DNA from: Erigeron canadensis
Lineage: Eukaryota; Streptophyta; Magnoliopsida; Asterales; Asteraceae
Length of the DNA: 64,000 nt
Assembly: GCF_010389155.1 (NCBI RefSeq)
Contig: NC_057761.1
Span: 10,728,501-10,792,500 of the forward strand
Reading direction: 5' to 3'
How positions within the stretch are numbered: position 1 is the stretch's first letter; every line of letters starts with the position of its first letter. This document shows positions 23,929 through 36,214 of the stretch, one piece after another. The translations under genes were made by a program, and so were the position numbers. A model generated the notes under the pieces. That model searched no databases, was not told where the DNA came from, and saw only the letters and a list, made by a program, of their open reading frames with translations.

Positions 23929-26900
23929 TAGAGGTGTAAACGAGCCGAGCTTGAATACTGCCAAGCTCGAACTCGAGCTTCTAAAACGAGCTCGATCGAA
24001 CCTTATTGTTTATGCTCGAGCTCGGCTCACGATGTTTTAAAAAAGCCCGAGCTTGACTCGGCTCGTTTGTAAAAAAACTCTACAGGGCTCGAGCCCGGTA
24101 AGTTAACTAAGCTCGATTGTCAAAAGTTCGTCAAAAAAGCTCGTTAGTCTATAATATATTAATTAATATGCAATATAATATTATATTATTATACTAGATT
24201 ATTATCCCGCGTAATACGCGAGATAACATATTTAATTAGTGACAAGTTATCTTTTCACAATATCATACATTGACAAACATATATAAAAGATGTTGAAAAT
24301 AGATTAATTAGTATCATGGTGCCAAAGTTGTAAATTAATTAGTATCTTGTTGTTAATGTATGTCTTTATATAGAAAAAAAACATATGATTTTATGTTTCT
24401 ATAAACAATTAGTAACACTTCAAATTATGTGTCAAGTGATAGTTTGAAATTCAATATAAACAGATTTTTTTAGCGGAATATAAATAAGAGCTCTATATAG
24501 ATTTGACTTCTCTTTAATTAGTGTAACTATATTAGTCATTTTTTACAATTTTCACGTAGTTTAATGTTTATATAAATATACATATAAAGAAAATTTAACA
24601 AAACAAAAGTAGTTAGCATTTGAACCACGCATGTCTGAGATGAAACCCAGTATTATTGAAAACCCTCTTAATTATCCACTAATACAAACTTCGAAAGTGT
24701 GATTTATACCCTGATGGATTTCCTTAAGGTTTAAGACCTTGTCAGTAGCTCACCTTTTGAAAGTTTACTTTTTGTGTTTATAGTTAACCTTTTGAAATTT
24801 TTAAAATTAATTTCACATCAATATATTGAGGTTTCAGATTATGTACTTATAGTTAAATTTTTAGAAATTTTCAAAATATTTTTTTAAAATCATGGTTGAA
24901 TTGTATTATTAATATTAATAATATTTGAAGCAAATATTGGATTTATGTAACAAATTTAAAAACTAAAATATTTAGGAAATTAAAATCTTAAACTTTTAAT
25001 ATTTACTTTAATTAACATAACTTATGTAAAGCAAATTATAATACAATAATTAAGATTTGAAAGTTCATAATATAATCTTATAAGAGACCCTAAATTTCAA
25101 CTTCTAGATTTATTAGGAAAAACATATAATGAATAACTTATTAAAAAGTGTCAAATAATAAGTTTTTCAATTTGATAGGATCAACAACATAAGCAAATGT
25201 TAATTAAATGAAATAAAATATTTCAATTGGTTAATCATTATTTAAGAAAATCGTATTTTTGTATATATAAAAGTAAAATTATATTTTCTGTATATTACGC
25301 GAGACAATATAAATACGCGAAATAAACACAATAAGTTTTAAGAATAACATAATTATTAATTATAGATAAAACATGTTAAAATACAGTTGTATTGTTATTT
25401 AAAGTTTTATTTGTATCAAAAATGGCTAGTAAGATATATAAATTTTGGTATAATGACAATGTAATGTTAATACATCTAATACTGGTGAATATAATAATAT
25501 TCAAAATTGCTCTTTAGTGTAGCTGTTTTCTATAATATGGTTGTTATATATTTGTATACTGACGATATAAAAGTAAATATAAACAAAACACTTTATCTAC
25601 TATAATTAAATTTCAAACCAACTCATTTAGGTGGGTTGGCCACCATGACATCATTGAGAGTCTGTTGTCTTGAGGGACGCATGTTCAATTCTTGTCGTGG
25701 ATAAGACTGATAATGATAGCTAATCATCGATGCAAAAAAACTCAACATTGAGGTTTCGTAGGTACCAATTCGGTACACGGGATCAAAGGGTTCCCTTCGA
25801 TCTACCCTGTGATTTAAATGAAATTTCAAAAAACATATTATCTTCTTATTTATATAAAATCAAATACTCGATTATAAATCTTAAACTACATTATGTATCT
25901 ATTTAATAAAATAACATATTTATTTTATGTGTTTTGTTCGAATAATCTAACTTCCAATAATAAATTAGACAATCTAACTTCCATATTTTTGTGCTTTGTT
26001 CTAGTATTTTTCCGTATTTTATAACTCTTTTTTTAATTTTTTTTCTTGTAATATTTTGTCAAAATATAAAAGGTAATTGTTCTTGCATTGAAATTTAAAT
26101 ATGCGCACGAAATGAAACTAAGTTAATAAAAAAATTTAAGGCTTGTAGTGAAAAATTCAAACTTATTATGTTTTTATAATTATATATCAAGTATTCAATC
26201 TCTCTATGTAATTAAGAGATGATAGTTTCATATGTGACATTTTTAGTTTTTTTTGTCACATTAGATTTTTAATGAGGTGCCATATTTTCCATTTAAATTG
26301 TTATATCTATGTTGCCATGTACAATCTTTATCATCAATTTTGATCATAATCATTAATCATAATCCTAATCATTAATATTTAATTTTCCATTTTATATATA
26401 AGTACAAAGATTATATACATTATACTACTTTTTTTTTAATTAATTCAATGATAGTTATCTTTTATCAAATAAGATTGTTTATTATATTATGTTTATTTTT
26501 TGAAAAGTATTTATTATATTAAATTTAATAATTATATATCATGAGAAAGACTTTTATGATTTAAATATTTATGTTTCATTAGTCTTGCTTTTATACTTGG
26601 CGTATATAATATATTCATAAACTATAATTTTTTTTTATCGGTCGTAATCTGATAGTACTTTATATTACCATAACTATGAATAATAATGTAACTATCAATT
26701 ATTGTTTTTATATTTATGTTCTCAATTATCTCGCACAACATACGAGTTTAATCTATTAAATATACAAAATTTAATTATTTCAAATACAAGGACTAATATT
26801 GTGTTTTCTTAATATTAGTGATTAAATATTAATGGGGGAAACTGTAAATTAGTGATGGAAAACAAAAAAGTGTAAATTATCTTAAGTAGATGGACTAATG

Positions 26901-27200
26901 TTGTGTTTACTTAATATTAAATTTGGTAATGGTATAGATCTAAGGGTTGTAATCAAAAGTTTGAATTCATTTAACGGTCCTTGTTTCTCCATAAAAGAAT
27001 TTAGCACCTTGTTATATATATATTGGTAGATTTTATATGAAAGCTCGTTTAGGCTCGTGAGCTTATTCGAGTTATGTATACGAAGTTCGAGATTGAGCTC
27101 GACTCCAAATGAGCTTTTTGCAAATCGAATTCGAATAATTCGTTCGAAACAAGCTTTTTGCCTCAAATTCGAATAATTTGCGAAAAGGTCATTTACACCC
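23929..27200. mobile_element. hAT-like element rich in GAGCTCG words, split by a nested Helitron
   Basis: The left end TAGAGGTGTAAACGAGCC and the right end ATTTACACCCC are inverted. CCATAAC flanks both sides as a possible 7-8 bp target duplication. The left ~260 bp and right ~200 bp are dense in GAGCTCG/CGAGCT words (for example CTCGAGCTCGGCTC and GAGCTCGACTCC). The middle 24194-26938 is a later insertion, so the original element was about 530 bp. Short TIRs of the TAGGGGTGTAAA type with ~8 bp duplications suggest hAT. Confidence 0.55.
24194..26938 (-). mobile_element. Helitron nested in a hAT-like element
   Basis: On the minus strand it begins TCTATACCATTACC (plus 26938 inward) and ends with a small hairpin, CGCGTATTACGCG, followed by ATAATAAT and CTAG. 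The insertion falls between A (24193) and T (26939), the Helitron target rule. The interior is AT-rich and I see no Rep/helicase coding region. An old SINE-like piece (24630-24760) and a second TTACGCGAGACAAT motif near 25296 lie inside, so it may be composite. Confidence 0.55.
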
Positions 27201-27330
27201 CCATAACCCTCTCTTTTATACAGATTAGAAATTTCTTCCCTTATTGTATGTTCCTTCCCGCTAATGCTTTCTTCTTCTTATCTTGAAGTATTAAAATAAT
27301 AATAAAAAAGGTCTACTGTGGGAGAGAAAA

Positions 27331-29133
27331 ATGAATGGGTTGCAACAACAGCGGTGCTTATTATTATTATTATTCAGAAATATTCAAACGACATCACTAA
27401 GTATAAACTTCAAAACGCAGTTGAATCCTCATTCACGCTGCCACCACCCACAATTATCGGCACCAGCTGTTTTCAGACACCAATTTCCTCCCCCTCCTCC
27501 TCCTCTTAACAATTCTTCTTCAGGTTTTATTATTATTATTATTGTTATTGTTATTGTTTTTATTTTTAATTCAGTCAGCATGTGTTTACAGTAATTTCGT
27601 TTGCTTATTATTATTGTTATTTTTTAAAGAGAATATGCCCAAACCTAAAGAAGGTGAAGTGGAAAGAATAAAGGACAAGGTTGATAGCATTGGGATTAAT
27701 TTTGATTCGTGTACCCGCGGCCATTACACTTACCTTATTTGTCCATTGGTACTTTCTTGTTAATTCTTTTCATTTTCCTCATTCATGTGTTACTTGCTGC
27801 TGCTTTTTTTTTTTTATAAATAATAATAATAATAAACCTTTTCAAAGATACCCGGGTGGGAAGCTCGGGAAGAGTCCATAGGCTGCGTACATTACACATA
27901 GAAATGATTAGTACATCAAAATTATTGACTTTACCAGAAACCAGTTTGAAATGAAAGAGCTAAAACACCCATATCAGTTTACATTTCAGAATAAAACTGA
28001 GTGCCTTAGTTGGGTTACACAACGGCAAGGGTATAAAATGTCTGTCTACATTTAATAAAGCCGACTTCAAAGGAGCAATGTAACAGGGTCTTGCTGTTTC
28101 GATTAGACAACAACAAGGGTACACAAATTAGGTTCACGGTTCTATGAGTGTTTAACCAGATCAAAACTGAACCATTAATGCATAGTCATCAGGTTAGATT
28201 TTTGGACGTTTTTGGCAGCCTATAAAATGAACCAAAACTGAACCATTATATGTATCCTATAAAATGAAGTAGTTTATGTATGTAAATTTGATTTTAGCTT
28301 GGTCTATTTAGTTAGAATTTTGTTTAATATGTTCCTGATCATGCTTTTTCCCGTATGTGATATATGTACAGGCAACTTGTATGCATTTGTATGTGTAAAC
28401 ATCATAGTGATAAAAAAGGGGGGGGGGGGGGGGGGGGGGTTAAGGGTCTGGTCCCATGTAGCGTCTTGGTACCCAGTGTGCACACCGCATAGAAATCATG
28501 TCCGGTGAAACACAATCCTCGGACATAGATCACAAGATATAGTTTTTCCTCTTACCTTTGGCAAGTTTCGTACATGTGACCTGCAACGTGGGCCCATGTG
28601 GTCACATGGCCCCAGAACCACTAGGTTTCACCCCTTCTGTTACATCACATTGATCAATATACGTATAAAATAATCTCTTATTAAAAACAATGAATCAATG
28701 ATTTAATAGTATATATATCCGTGATATTTATAGTTAAAATTCATTATATTGGTTGATAATTTTTAAAGGAAAAATAAAAAGTCATGTTGCCTTGCTGAGT
28801 GATCATGGGTCAAAACCGACCTAGACCGGATATGGACCTGACATTTTCCAAAAATCAAGGACTGTGAACTCGCCCAAGTTATCTTGGGTTGTATTGGTTT
28901 CGGCTTGTTTGTTGGGTTTATTGAGTCAGCCCATATTCTGATCATCCCTAGCTACATATGGTTTTATGTAGTTTTCTTTAAATATTATATCAAAGTTTAA
29001 ATGTTCCTTGCATGGGCTAGGGGTGGTAAGTAGGAGGAGTTGAGATATCGTCCTTCCTTTGTTGGGAGAATGGGTGATGTTGTGTTTTTAAGTTGATAAG
29101 ATGTAGTCTTAGAATATGTTGTAGGTGGTTTGG

Positions 29134-29168
<35 letters not shown>

Positions 29169-32100
29169 TGTATTGTTGCTTATGTCGATTTTTAAGCAAT
29201 GTTGCACGCATTTATGTAAGGACAATTGTTGTAGATGAGCAACATACTTTCATTTTGTTCTCATATGGTGTACATGTTCTCTCTCTCTCTCTCCCCCCCC
29301 CCCCCCCCCCCCTCTCTCTCTCTCTCTCTCTTATGTGATAATATGGTCATTACAGTTAGAGGGTGTGTTTGTTTTGGGGGTTTTGGATTCGAGTAATGTT
29401 TATGGAACACACGGATAGATGTTTGGATTCATACTATGAGTTTGATGAATCTAAACTCATTACCAAAGTCATTAACAAGCTCATTTACAAACAAAACACA
29501 CCATAACACATGTATTCATAGTATGAAACTTGTAATTGTTGTGGTATTATTATATTGTGATTAAAAAGGATTACAAGAGGATGTATTTATAGAGTAGCCT
29601 AAACTAATACTATATAGAAACCAAATATTTTTATGAAATATTTTTTTTATTTATCTGAAATATAAGTAGCATTTTATCAAATATTTCCTTTATTTATCTG
29701 AAAAATAATGTTGGAAAAGAGGGAGGAGGGATGGATATCTATAAATAGGATTGCAAGTTTTGTTGGACTCGTTTACTAAAAGTCTCCTTCTTCATGCATT
29801 ACCTTGTGTTGAACCAGTGCAAAGGTGGGCAGACCAAGGAGAGCAGTCTATCATTTCATGTAAACAAAAATAAGTAAGTTGTCTATTCATAAAACTTCCT
29901 CCATTCCTTGCAAAAAAAAGGAAAGAAAGCGTTGGTACAGTTTTAACCATACCTGCCTAAATACTTGCTCCTTTTTATATATCAAAATTGACATGACTGA
30001 TAAAGTCTCAGGTATCAAGTATTTCAGACAGAAAATCTAGCTATATTACAACAAAATGCTTATGGATAATATGGAACTATAGAATGGGAATGAAATGTAT
30101 TCGAGTCAATTCTTATCGACCGTTCATCTTCAACTCCTTAAAGCTTATTATTTTGCAGGAATGTTGCAATGTGGAGATGCTTTAATTTTGAATGTGGATG
30201 GGCTGGTCATGTATGTTCCCTGGGAAAAAATTTCGTCACTTGATTTACAAGATATTGTGATGTGAACCGTGAAGGTGAAGCTGTTAATTGGCTGGGCCGG
30301 GGAGGGGGGGAGGGGGGCATGTTTATGTTTGACAGAAGAAGAACAAAAACAGTCCAGAGAAGCAGGGGTGTTAAAGTTTATAATAATAATTATTATGGTT
30401 ATTACGTGGGAGTGAAGTAATGGGTTGTGTCCCTTATAAATAAGGCTGCCCCCCCCCCCCCCCCTTCCGCGTGGTTTTCCCATCCGTACCAATTTGGTCG
30501 ATCCGCCTGCCCATTAACAACTTCACCTTCACGGTTCACATCATATTGTTAAAAATATATTCGGCAGGTTTTTAATGGCTTTGCAGGTTTTGGCAGATGT
30601 TGGACCTACACAAGATGAAGTCAACAAACTTAAGTTTTCTAAAGAGTTGAGTGAAGAGACCTTGCGGTTAGAGCCACTAGGTGATGAGGTATTTCACTGT
30701 ACTTTGTACTCTTATTACTCTTAAGCTCTGTGGCTAAATCCCTCCAACAAGATTGAACCGTTTCAAGTGTTAAATAGAGTGTTGTTCAGTTATTTTGTTC
30801 TTTCGCATTAAAAACACTTTCTTATATTTGCATGTCATTATTATTCTTCACCATAAATCCCTCTTGGACATAATTTACAGGGGTGACTGGGGGTTTGCTC
30901 TCAGTAAACAACTGTTAATCTATTCACTCAAATCTTAAATACGTAGATGGTATGAGGTTTAATGTCCGAGACCCTAGTCTCTTGTCACTATCACCTATTC
31001 TAGTAGCTTAATTGCCTTTGTTGATTACTCATTGTTGGGAACATATAGTTGCTTATTCTCATTCGCATCAGTCTATTATTGGTCATCACAACCTTGCCAG
31101 GTCTTCACAAATAGTTTTTTCCACTGTTCATATAATTGTTTCTATTTTGGTGCTGTTTGTCTTTTTTTTTTCCTTCTTATTACTTGATGACTTGTGCTGT
31201 TCATTTCCAATTTAGTTGATGAGATCAAGTGTCAACACTTGATCATCCTTCACATGGGAGAGTTGCCAGACTTACTCCCATAATCCTGGTCTGTTACAAG
31301 AGTCATGTTCATGCAGTCATCACAAACCATTCACGGGCTCGCACTTCTTCAACTTATGCACTTATATCATCTTTGTTAAAGTCCAAGTCTTACTTAACAA
31401 GCATAGAAAAAACTACAGTAAATACATATTTAATCACACAAAGATACAGTAAGAAGATTAACTATTTGCCACAGTAATTCACTATAAAATATAACGAAAT
31501 GAAGCAAGTTAGCTAGTCAAAAAACATACGTACATGGTCACATGGATAGCATATATGGTAGCCATTTTAAGATTTCTATGGTGTACACACAACCTCATGT
31601 AATCAAAAAACTAAGTGTATAAGACGTGTGAATACTATGGTGTACACACAACCTCATGTAATCAAAAACCTAAGTGTATAAGACGTGTGAATATAATCAT
31701 AGGAACTTGGAAGCGCGTAGTACAACCAACATGTAACAACTTGACAATTGAAACAATAATAGACCATTATCATCCAGGTCGTCTTCTCTAACCTTCCATG
31801 GAAATGATATTGGTTTCTTACATGCTGCAGATTATCAAGTACTTTGCTGAGCGAATGATATCAGTAGACACTCTGCAGAAAAATGCTGTTATGCAGATGG
31901 TAGATGATAAGGTATCAATGCTTGTAACTGCATAGCTTCTGGCGTTAGATACACACACACACACATATAAATATATTCTTTTATGATACTTTGGTTTATA
32001 TTAACCTTTGACTTGTTACTATATATATCCTTCCACTTGTTAAAAATCACTTATCGATCTGTGCAACTGTGCTTTCTCCTAAGTCTTGCATAATCTAGAT

Positions 32101-34319
32101 ATTGTTACTTTCAAGGTGCTCTTATTTCTGTTACAGTTCTCAGGTTTGACTACCGGTAATATTATTGTAAAGTTATTTTTCCCCTTTCATCAACAGAATG
32201 TGATAGCTTATACATATATAAGGAAAGGGGAGCTTGTCAATTGTAAGTTCCGCAGTATAACAAGCAGAAAGTTCTGGCAGGTTGGATTAAATGGTTTTTT
32301 TTCTTAATGGTACTTCATAATAAATTTTACATAGTATTAACATATTTTGTATGCAATGCTTGATAAGGAGCTATGTCTATAATCTTCAGGTGAAGCATGG
32401 GGAAAGTATATTCTATGGACTTGATGACATACAGGAAGGAAATGACATTGTTATAGTAATGACTCTAGCCAATTTGAATTTTTTAGTTAAATTTAGCTAC
32501 TTATTATGTGTATATGTATATGATGACCCTCTTTCAATGGTGATGGTAGGTTGAAGGGGAAATCGATAAGCTGTCAATGGAAGAGGCTGGAATACTGAAT
32601 TGTGTCAGTGTTCCTGATGGTGCACCCCAACATGTATCAACAAAAGCATCATCATCTAAAAAACAGGTTTGTAATGACCCTAATTTGCTAGTATGAAACT
32701 ACTAAATGCATACCCCCTACCCACAACACATACACATACACCAAGTTTTTGGCTTGAAACAGATCAGGTATTATTAATTGAATAGTTAAAAAGCAAATCA
32801 TTTGACACAAATAGTCATATCTTTGGACATTTCCCAGTGACAGTGGGAGTCTCTCGAGTATGGCTTATTATGGCAGTTTCAAAGTTATATTAAAATTGTT
32901 GCCAACTATCCAAAGTCTGTCTTTCATTGTTGGAGCATCCACAGTGAGCCTTATTTTATGTAAAAAAAATGCTTGCATCCACAGTTTTCAACGTGCTAGT
33001 TCGGCAGTTTTTTTCTTTTTTTTTTGGGAATGGGGCACATTTTTTTTAGAGCGATGGAGCTTTACATTGGGGATATATTGTAAATAATTGAATTTGTAAT
33101 TTTAAGTAGAGCATTATTAATCACATTAAATAAAATAAAAGTGGACAGAACATCTGTCCAGTGTGGAATGGCCTGGCCTGACCCATGCTAAGGAATGACT
33201 CATTTTCTCAAGTCTCAACCCAAAGATGCTATCAAGCCTGCTCTAGCTCTAGCCTTCTATCTTGCAATCTCTACACAAATTTTTTTGATCTGCTCCCTTG
33301 ATATCTAGAAGTTTTCTCAATTGTATTATAAACTTCTTATTAATTTATTTATTTAACTTTGTATGATTAGAACACCAGATTTAAGTATCTATCGGACTGC
33401 AATGGTCATCTTGATAAGGTACATAAGCATAGTCTTTTGCTTTTGCTTGGATGTTAGTCCCTGCTACCACGATGATGGTTTATGGCTGTTTTCATATACA
33501 TAGGCACCTCGAATTATATTGGCAACAGATGGCGATGGACCTGGCCAAGCCTTAGCAGAAGAACTTTCAAGGCGCCTTGGAAAAGAAAGGTTATATAACA
33601 TTATATTTTAATTTCAAACTAAAACGTATAGCAGTGTCATTCTAAACCCTAATTGATGTGCCTCCATAAGCCCTGAAAATAATACAAGGTCATATCTTAA
33701 TGTCATGACCCCTTCTTGCTCATACCACTATATATTTTTTTGTTCAAATATTTTTGTGGAAACAAAAATGTGATTTTTTTACATATTTCCTAAAATGGTG
33801 AAAACTTAAGAGGTTTAAGACATCCATAAATGAGTTTTACAAAGAATAGCAAAAACTTGGTTAGTTATGTGCTTTTATACATCTTCATTGAAAAATATGG
33901 TAAAGTTTATTGAGTAGTAGTACACTTTTAGTAGAATTGGCACTTTTCAAGTTGCACTTCTAACTTTTAGTGATATCTGTTTCTTGTAGAAAATTTCGCT
34001 TGGAATGTATAGGAACTATTATTGATAGAATGCTTGTAAAAGATATGAAAGACAATGACTTATAATTACTAGTTATCTTATCATATCCTTTACACCTCGT
34101 TTCCAGATGTTGGCTTGTAACCTGGCCTAAGAAAGACGACAACAACTGTTACAAGGATGCAAATGAGGTTATACAATGTTTTTAATTAATTCATATAAAC
34201 TTCTGTAACACAGAATTCATGATCTTCTTACTTTACAGGTTCTCGTGCATTTGGGTGCAGAAAAATTGAGACAAATTGTTGAAACTGCAGAATTATATCA
34301 AGTGAAGAACTCACTTTAA
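27331..34319 (+). CDS. Twinky-type organellar TOPRIM primase (Twinkle homologue without helicase)
   Basis: Thirteen exons: 27331-27523, 27630-27748, 29818-29873, 30159-30210, 30587-30688, 31831-31911, 32197-32280, 32390-32455, 32550-32666, 33371-33418, 33504-33589, 34107-34167, 34239-34319. All introns are GT-AG and all phases agree; the product is 381 aa. Residues 1-64 are rich in Arg, Ser, Leu and Pro with no acidic residue, like a mitochondrial/plastid presequence. A zinc-ribbon follows with C102, C105, C130 and C135 (ICPLCKGG ... WRCFNFECGW). The TOPRIM domain has VEGEIDKL (252-259) and LATDGDGPGQ (DGD 315-317), the Mg2+-binding Glu and Asp residues. The protein ends NSL at 381, where full Twinkle proteins continue into a DnaB-like helicase. 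Arabidopsis also has such a short Twinkle-like gene next to full Twinkle. The likely role is primer synthesis or a related step in organellar DNA replication. A frameshift-free reading supports a functional gene; transcripts were not available to confirm it. Confidence 0.88.
28440..28637 (-). mobile_element. SINE-like sequence in Twinky intron 2
   Basis: On the minus strand it has CCTAGTGGTTCTGG (A-box-like) and GCAGGTCACATG (weak B-box), and near its other end GTGCACACTGGGTACC, wording common in plant tRNA-derived SINEs. A run of 22 G abuts it at 28418-28439. No target duplication was found. Confidence 0.4.
29137..29331. repeat. Microsatellites in Twinky intron 2
   Basis: (TATG)n lies near 29139-29172. 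A (CT)n - C-run - (CT)n tract lies at about 29279-29331. The latter marks the left edge of similarity with the upstream gene copy (near 17660). Confidence 0.85.
29361..29502. mobile_element. Small MITE in Twinky intron 2
   Basis: The ends GGGTGTGTTTGTTTTGG and ACAAACAAAACACACC are inverted copies of each other. A diverged relative starting GGGTGCGTTTG is at 17712 in the upstream copy, where the right end is not recognisable. Confidence 0.5.
31576..31692. repeat. 59 bp tandem duplication in Twinky intron 5
   Basis: CTATGGTGTACACACAACC starts at 31576 and again at 31635, followed by nearly identical sequence ending GACGTGTGAATA. Confidence 0.85.
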
Positions 34320-34394
34320 ATTTATTAAAACAGTTCTTTTTTTTTCTTTTTTTTTAAAAAAAAAAAATTCGGCATTCTATTCTACTTTTACTTC

Positions 34395-34530
34395 TAAATT
34401 AGACTTATGACGATGACTCTCGAAAAACCCTTATTAATCCACTCTCACAAATGTAAGAATTTAGACTCGAACCCAGGTGGATCATCCCAAGGTCAAAGAC
34501 CTTACCAATGGGCCATCAATCCATTAAGCC
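34395..34530 (-). mobile_element. tRNA-derived SINE, 3' of Twinky
   Basis: On the minus strand it has GGCCCATTGGTAAGG (A-box) then GGGTTCGAGTC (B-box, 34464-34474), with GGTCTTTGACCTTGGGATGA between. Relatives are at 42283-42470 and, more decayed, at 24630-24760. It lies in a ~680 bp stretch of this gene copy that the upstream copy lacks. Confidence 0.55.
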
Positions 34531-35060
34531 ATTCCCAATGGTTAACCTTTTACTTAAAAGCTTTTTATAAAAAGATTTAGAAAAACCTTTAACTCCAATG
34601 GTAAAAGTCTTTAAAAACCTCAAAAATCATTAAATTGCATTTTAATATTGATAGAAAGAGTGTTAATATTTTTCAATAGGTTGAGATTTTTATTGACCAA
34701 AAAAGTCATCTAACTCAATGGTGAAAGACTTTTTATAGACTTATTTTTTTTAGAACGGCGGAATTATATATATAATCAAAGGATCAACTAGCAAGAAGTT
34801 AGAGATCAAAGTACAAATCTAGAAATCAAACTTACACATTTAGACCCATCCCAAAACTTTAACTGCTAAGACCGCAAAAGGGTTAGAAAAAAAAAATTGT
34901 GTCAACTACTGAGACACAAGAAAAAACCCCACCAACGAAGGCCGAGCCATCGGTTTTCACTTCGTGGTTTTTTTTTTTATAAATAAGCTTTTGATAATTT
35001 TCTCATTGTGGATGCTCTTAGTTGGTGGTTTTTTTTGTTTTTTGTTTTTTTTTTATAGGA
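34531..35060. mobile_element. MITE-like insertion block downstream of Twinky
   Basis: The left side CCATTCCCAATGG...CTTTTTATAAAAAG and the right side, inward GAGCATCCACAATGAGAAAA, look like diverged inverted ends around 34528-35021. A separate ~230 bp insert starting AGAACGGCGGAATTA (34751) splits it. The block is missing from the upstream gene copy. Exact edges are unresolved. Confidence 0.35.
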
Positions 35061-35291
35061 TTATGAGTTGTAGGAAAGTATTAGTTAAAGTTTAGAACTC
35101 TGCGCTTTCAAATTTATTAAAACTGTCAGCAAATGTTTTGCCATCTTCAAACATTTTATTTAAACAAAAAAAAAAAAAAACTAAATAAATGTAACAAGTT
35201 CCGTGCATTTATAAGCTGTCTACCATAAGATTTTAAACTCAAAATATAGATTCACGTGTATATCATACATACTACGTAGCTCAATGTAGTA

Positions 35292-35504
35292 CTCTCTCCG
35301 TCCCAATTTAAATGTCACGTTGACTAACTTTGACCGTAAATAACTTTGTTTGTACTATATAGTAGTTGATGAAATTTATATGAACGAAAAGTACATTAAA
35401 AACTCAATCCATTCATATATTTTATATCAAGTGTTACATGACACAAACAAAGTTATTTACGGTCAAAGTTAGTCAACGTGACATTTAAATTGGGACGGAG
35501 GGAG
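35292..35504. mobile_element. Stowaway MITE
   Basis: The 213 bp palindromic element starts CTCTCTCCGTCCCAATTTAA and ends AATTGGGACGGAGGGAG, the canonical Stowaway (Tc1/mariner) termini. It is flanked by TA at 35290-35291 and 35505-35506. The homologous place downstream of the other Twinky copy (near 22881, GCTCAATATAGTAAG) has the TA only. Confidence 0.92.
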
Positions 35505-35944
35505 TATTATTTAGGGAGTAATGATCAATCCTCCTATTTGTTTAGCCTAAAAATCCTCTTAATTAATAAGATCCGTGACATATGAAAAATCAGGGTGGTA
35601 ATTAGGAAAGAAAATTAGTGAATTTCATGTGTTAACAAGTGGATATATTAAAAGTATTGGTTAGGAGTATTTATTATTTTCCTTATTTAGGTAAAAGACT
35701 TGCCTAATTAGATAATTCAGATTTCAGGCAGACACTTTTCGTGCAACACAAGGAAGACAGATACCAAGTGTATGCACAAAGTCCGTACCCTAACAGGGGC
35801 AATACTTGAATCCATAGAAGATGACATGAACCATGCTCGATTTGATCCGTATTGATACAAAAGAACAGAAATATTAAAAAAAAAGGTTCCTAAAATTTGA
35901 GAAACAAAAACTTCCTAATGACAAGATTTGTTTCATCATCTATA

Positions 35945-36214
35945 TCTATACTATCTAATAAAAAAAATCACCTTTTTTTTTTTTGCTTAAACTTAATGAT
36001 TTTAAAAAAACAAAAATACTCTTCTCCTTTAACCACTATTTAAACATCTCCATCTAATATACCTATAATACCTTTAACGAAATAACTACAACACAACCTT
36101 TAACATCAATTACTTTTACATTCACCACCATCGTCGCCCCATCACCGTCCCCACTGTCACCCCCACCACCGTCACCACCACCATCTCCGCCATCACTACA
36201 CCCACCGCCCCTAG
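35945..36214 (+). mobile_element. Short Helitron-like element, truncated
   Basis: It starts TCTATACTATCTAATAAA and contains AACATCTCCATCTAATATACC and a (CACCACCGTC)-type GC-rich stretch shared with the copies at 41490 and 50903. It stops at GCCCCTAG (36208-36214), without the usual GCATTGCGCGGG end. Confidence 0.5.

Noticed and set aside
27318..27763. Overlapping frames at 27318-27509 and 27542-27763
   Set aside because: They are alternative frames and intron read-through of Twinky exons 1 and 2.
28418..28439. Long G or C runs (18846, 28418, 29295, 30450, 40199)
   Set aside because: Homopolymers of this length are often sequencing or assembly uncertain; no function is claimed.
29736..29750. 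TATA-like CTATAAATA conserved in both Twinky copies (also 18193), and TATAAATAAGG at 30435
   Set aside because: In the intact copy these lie in introns 2 and 4, downstream of the true first exons, so they are not the gene promoter. They could only matter for the broken copy.
30575..30688. ATG at 30575 as the start of a 245-residue Twinky protein
   Set aside because: The exon begins at 30587 after TTTGCAG. Joining upstream exons restores the zinc ribbon in frame, so this ATG is in the intron.
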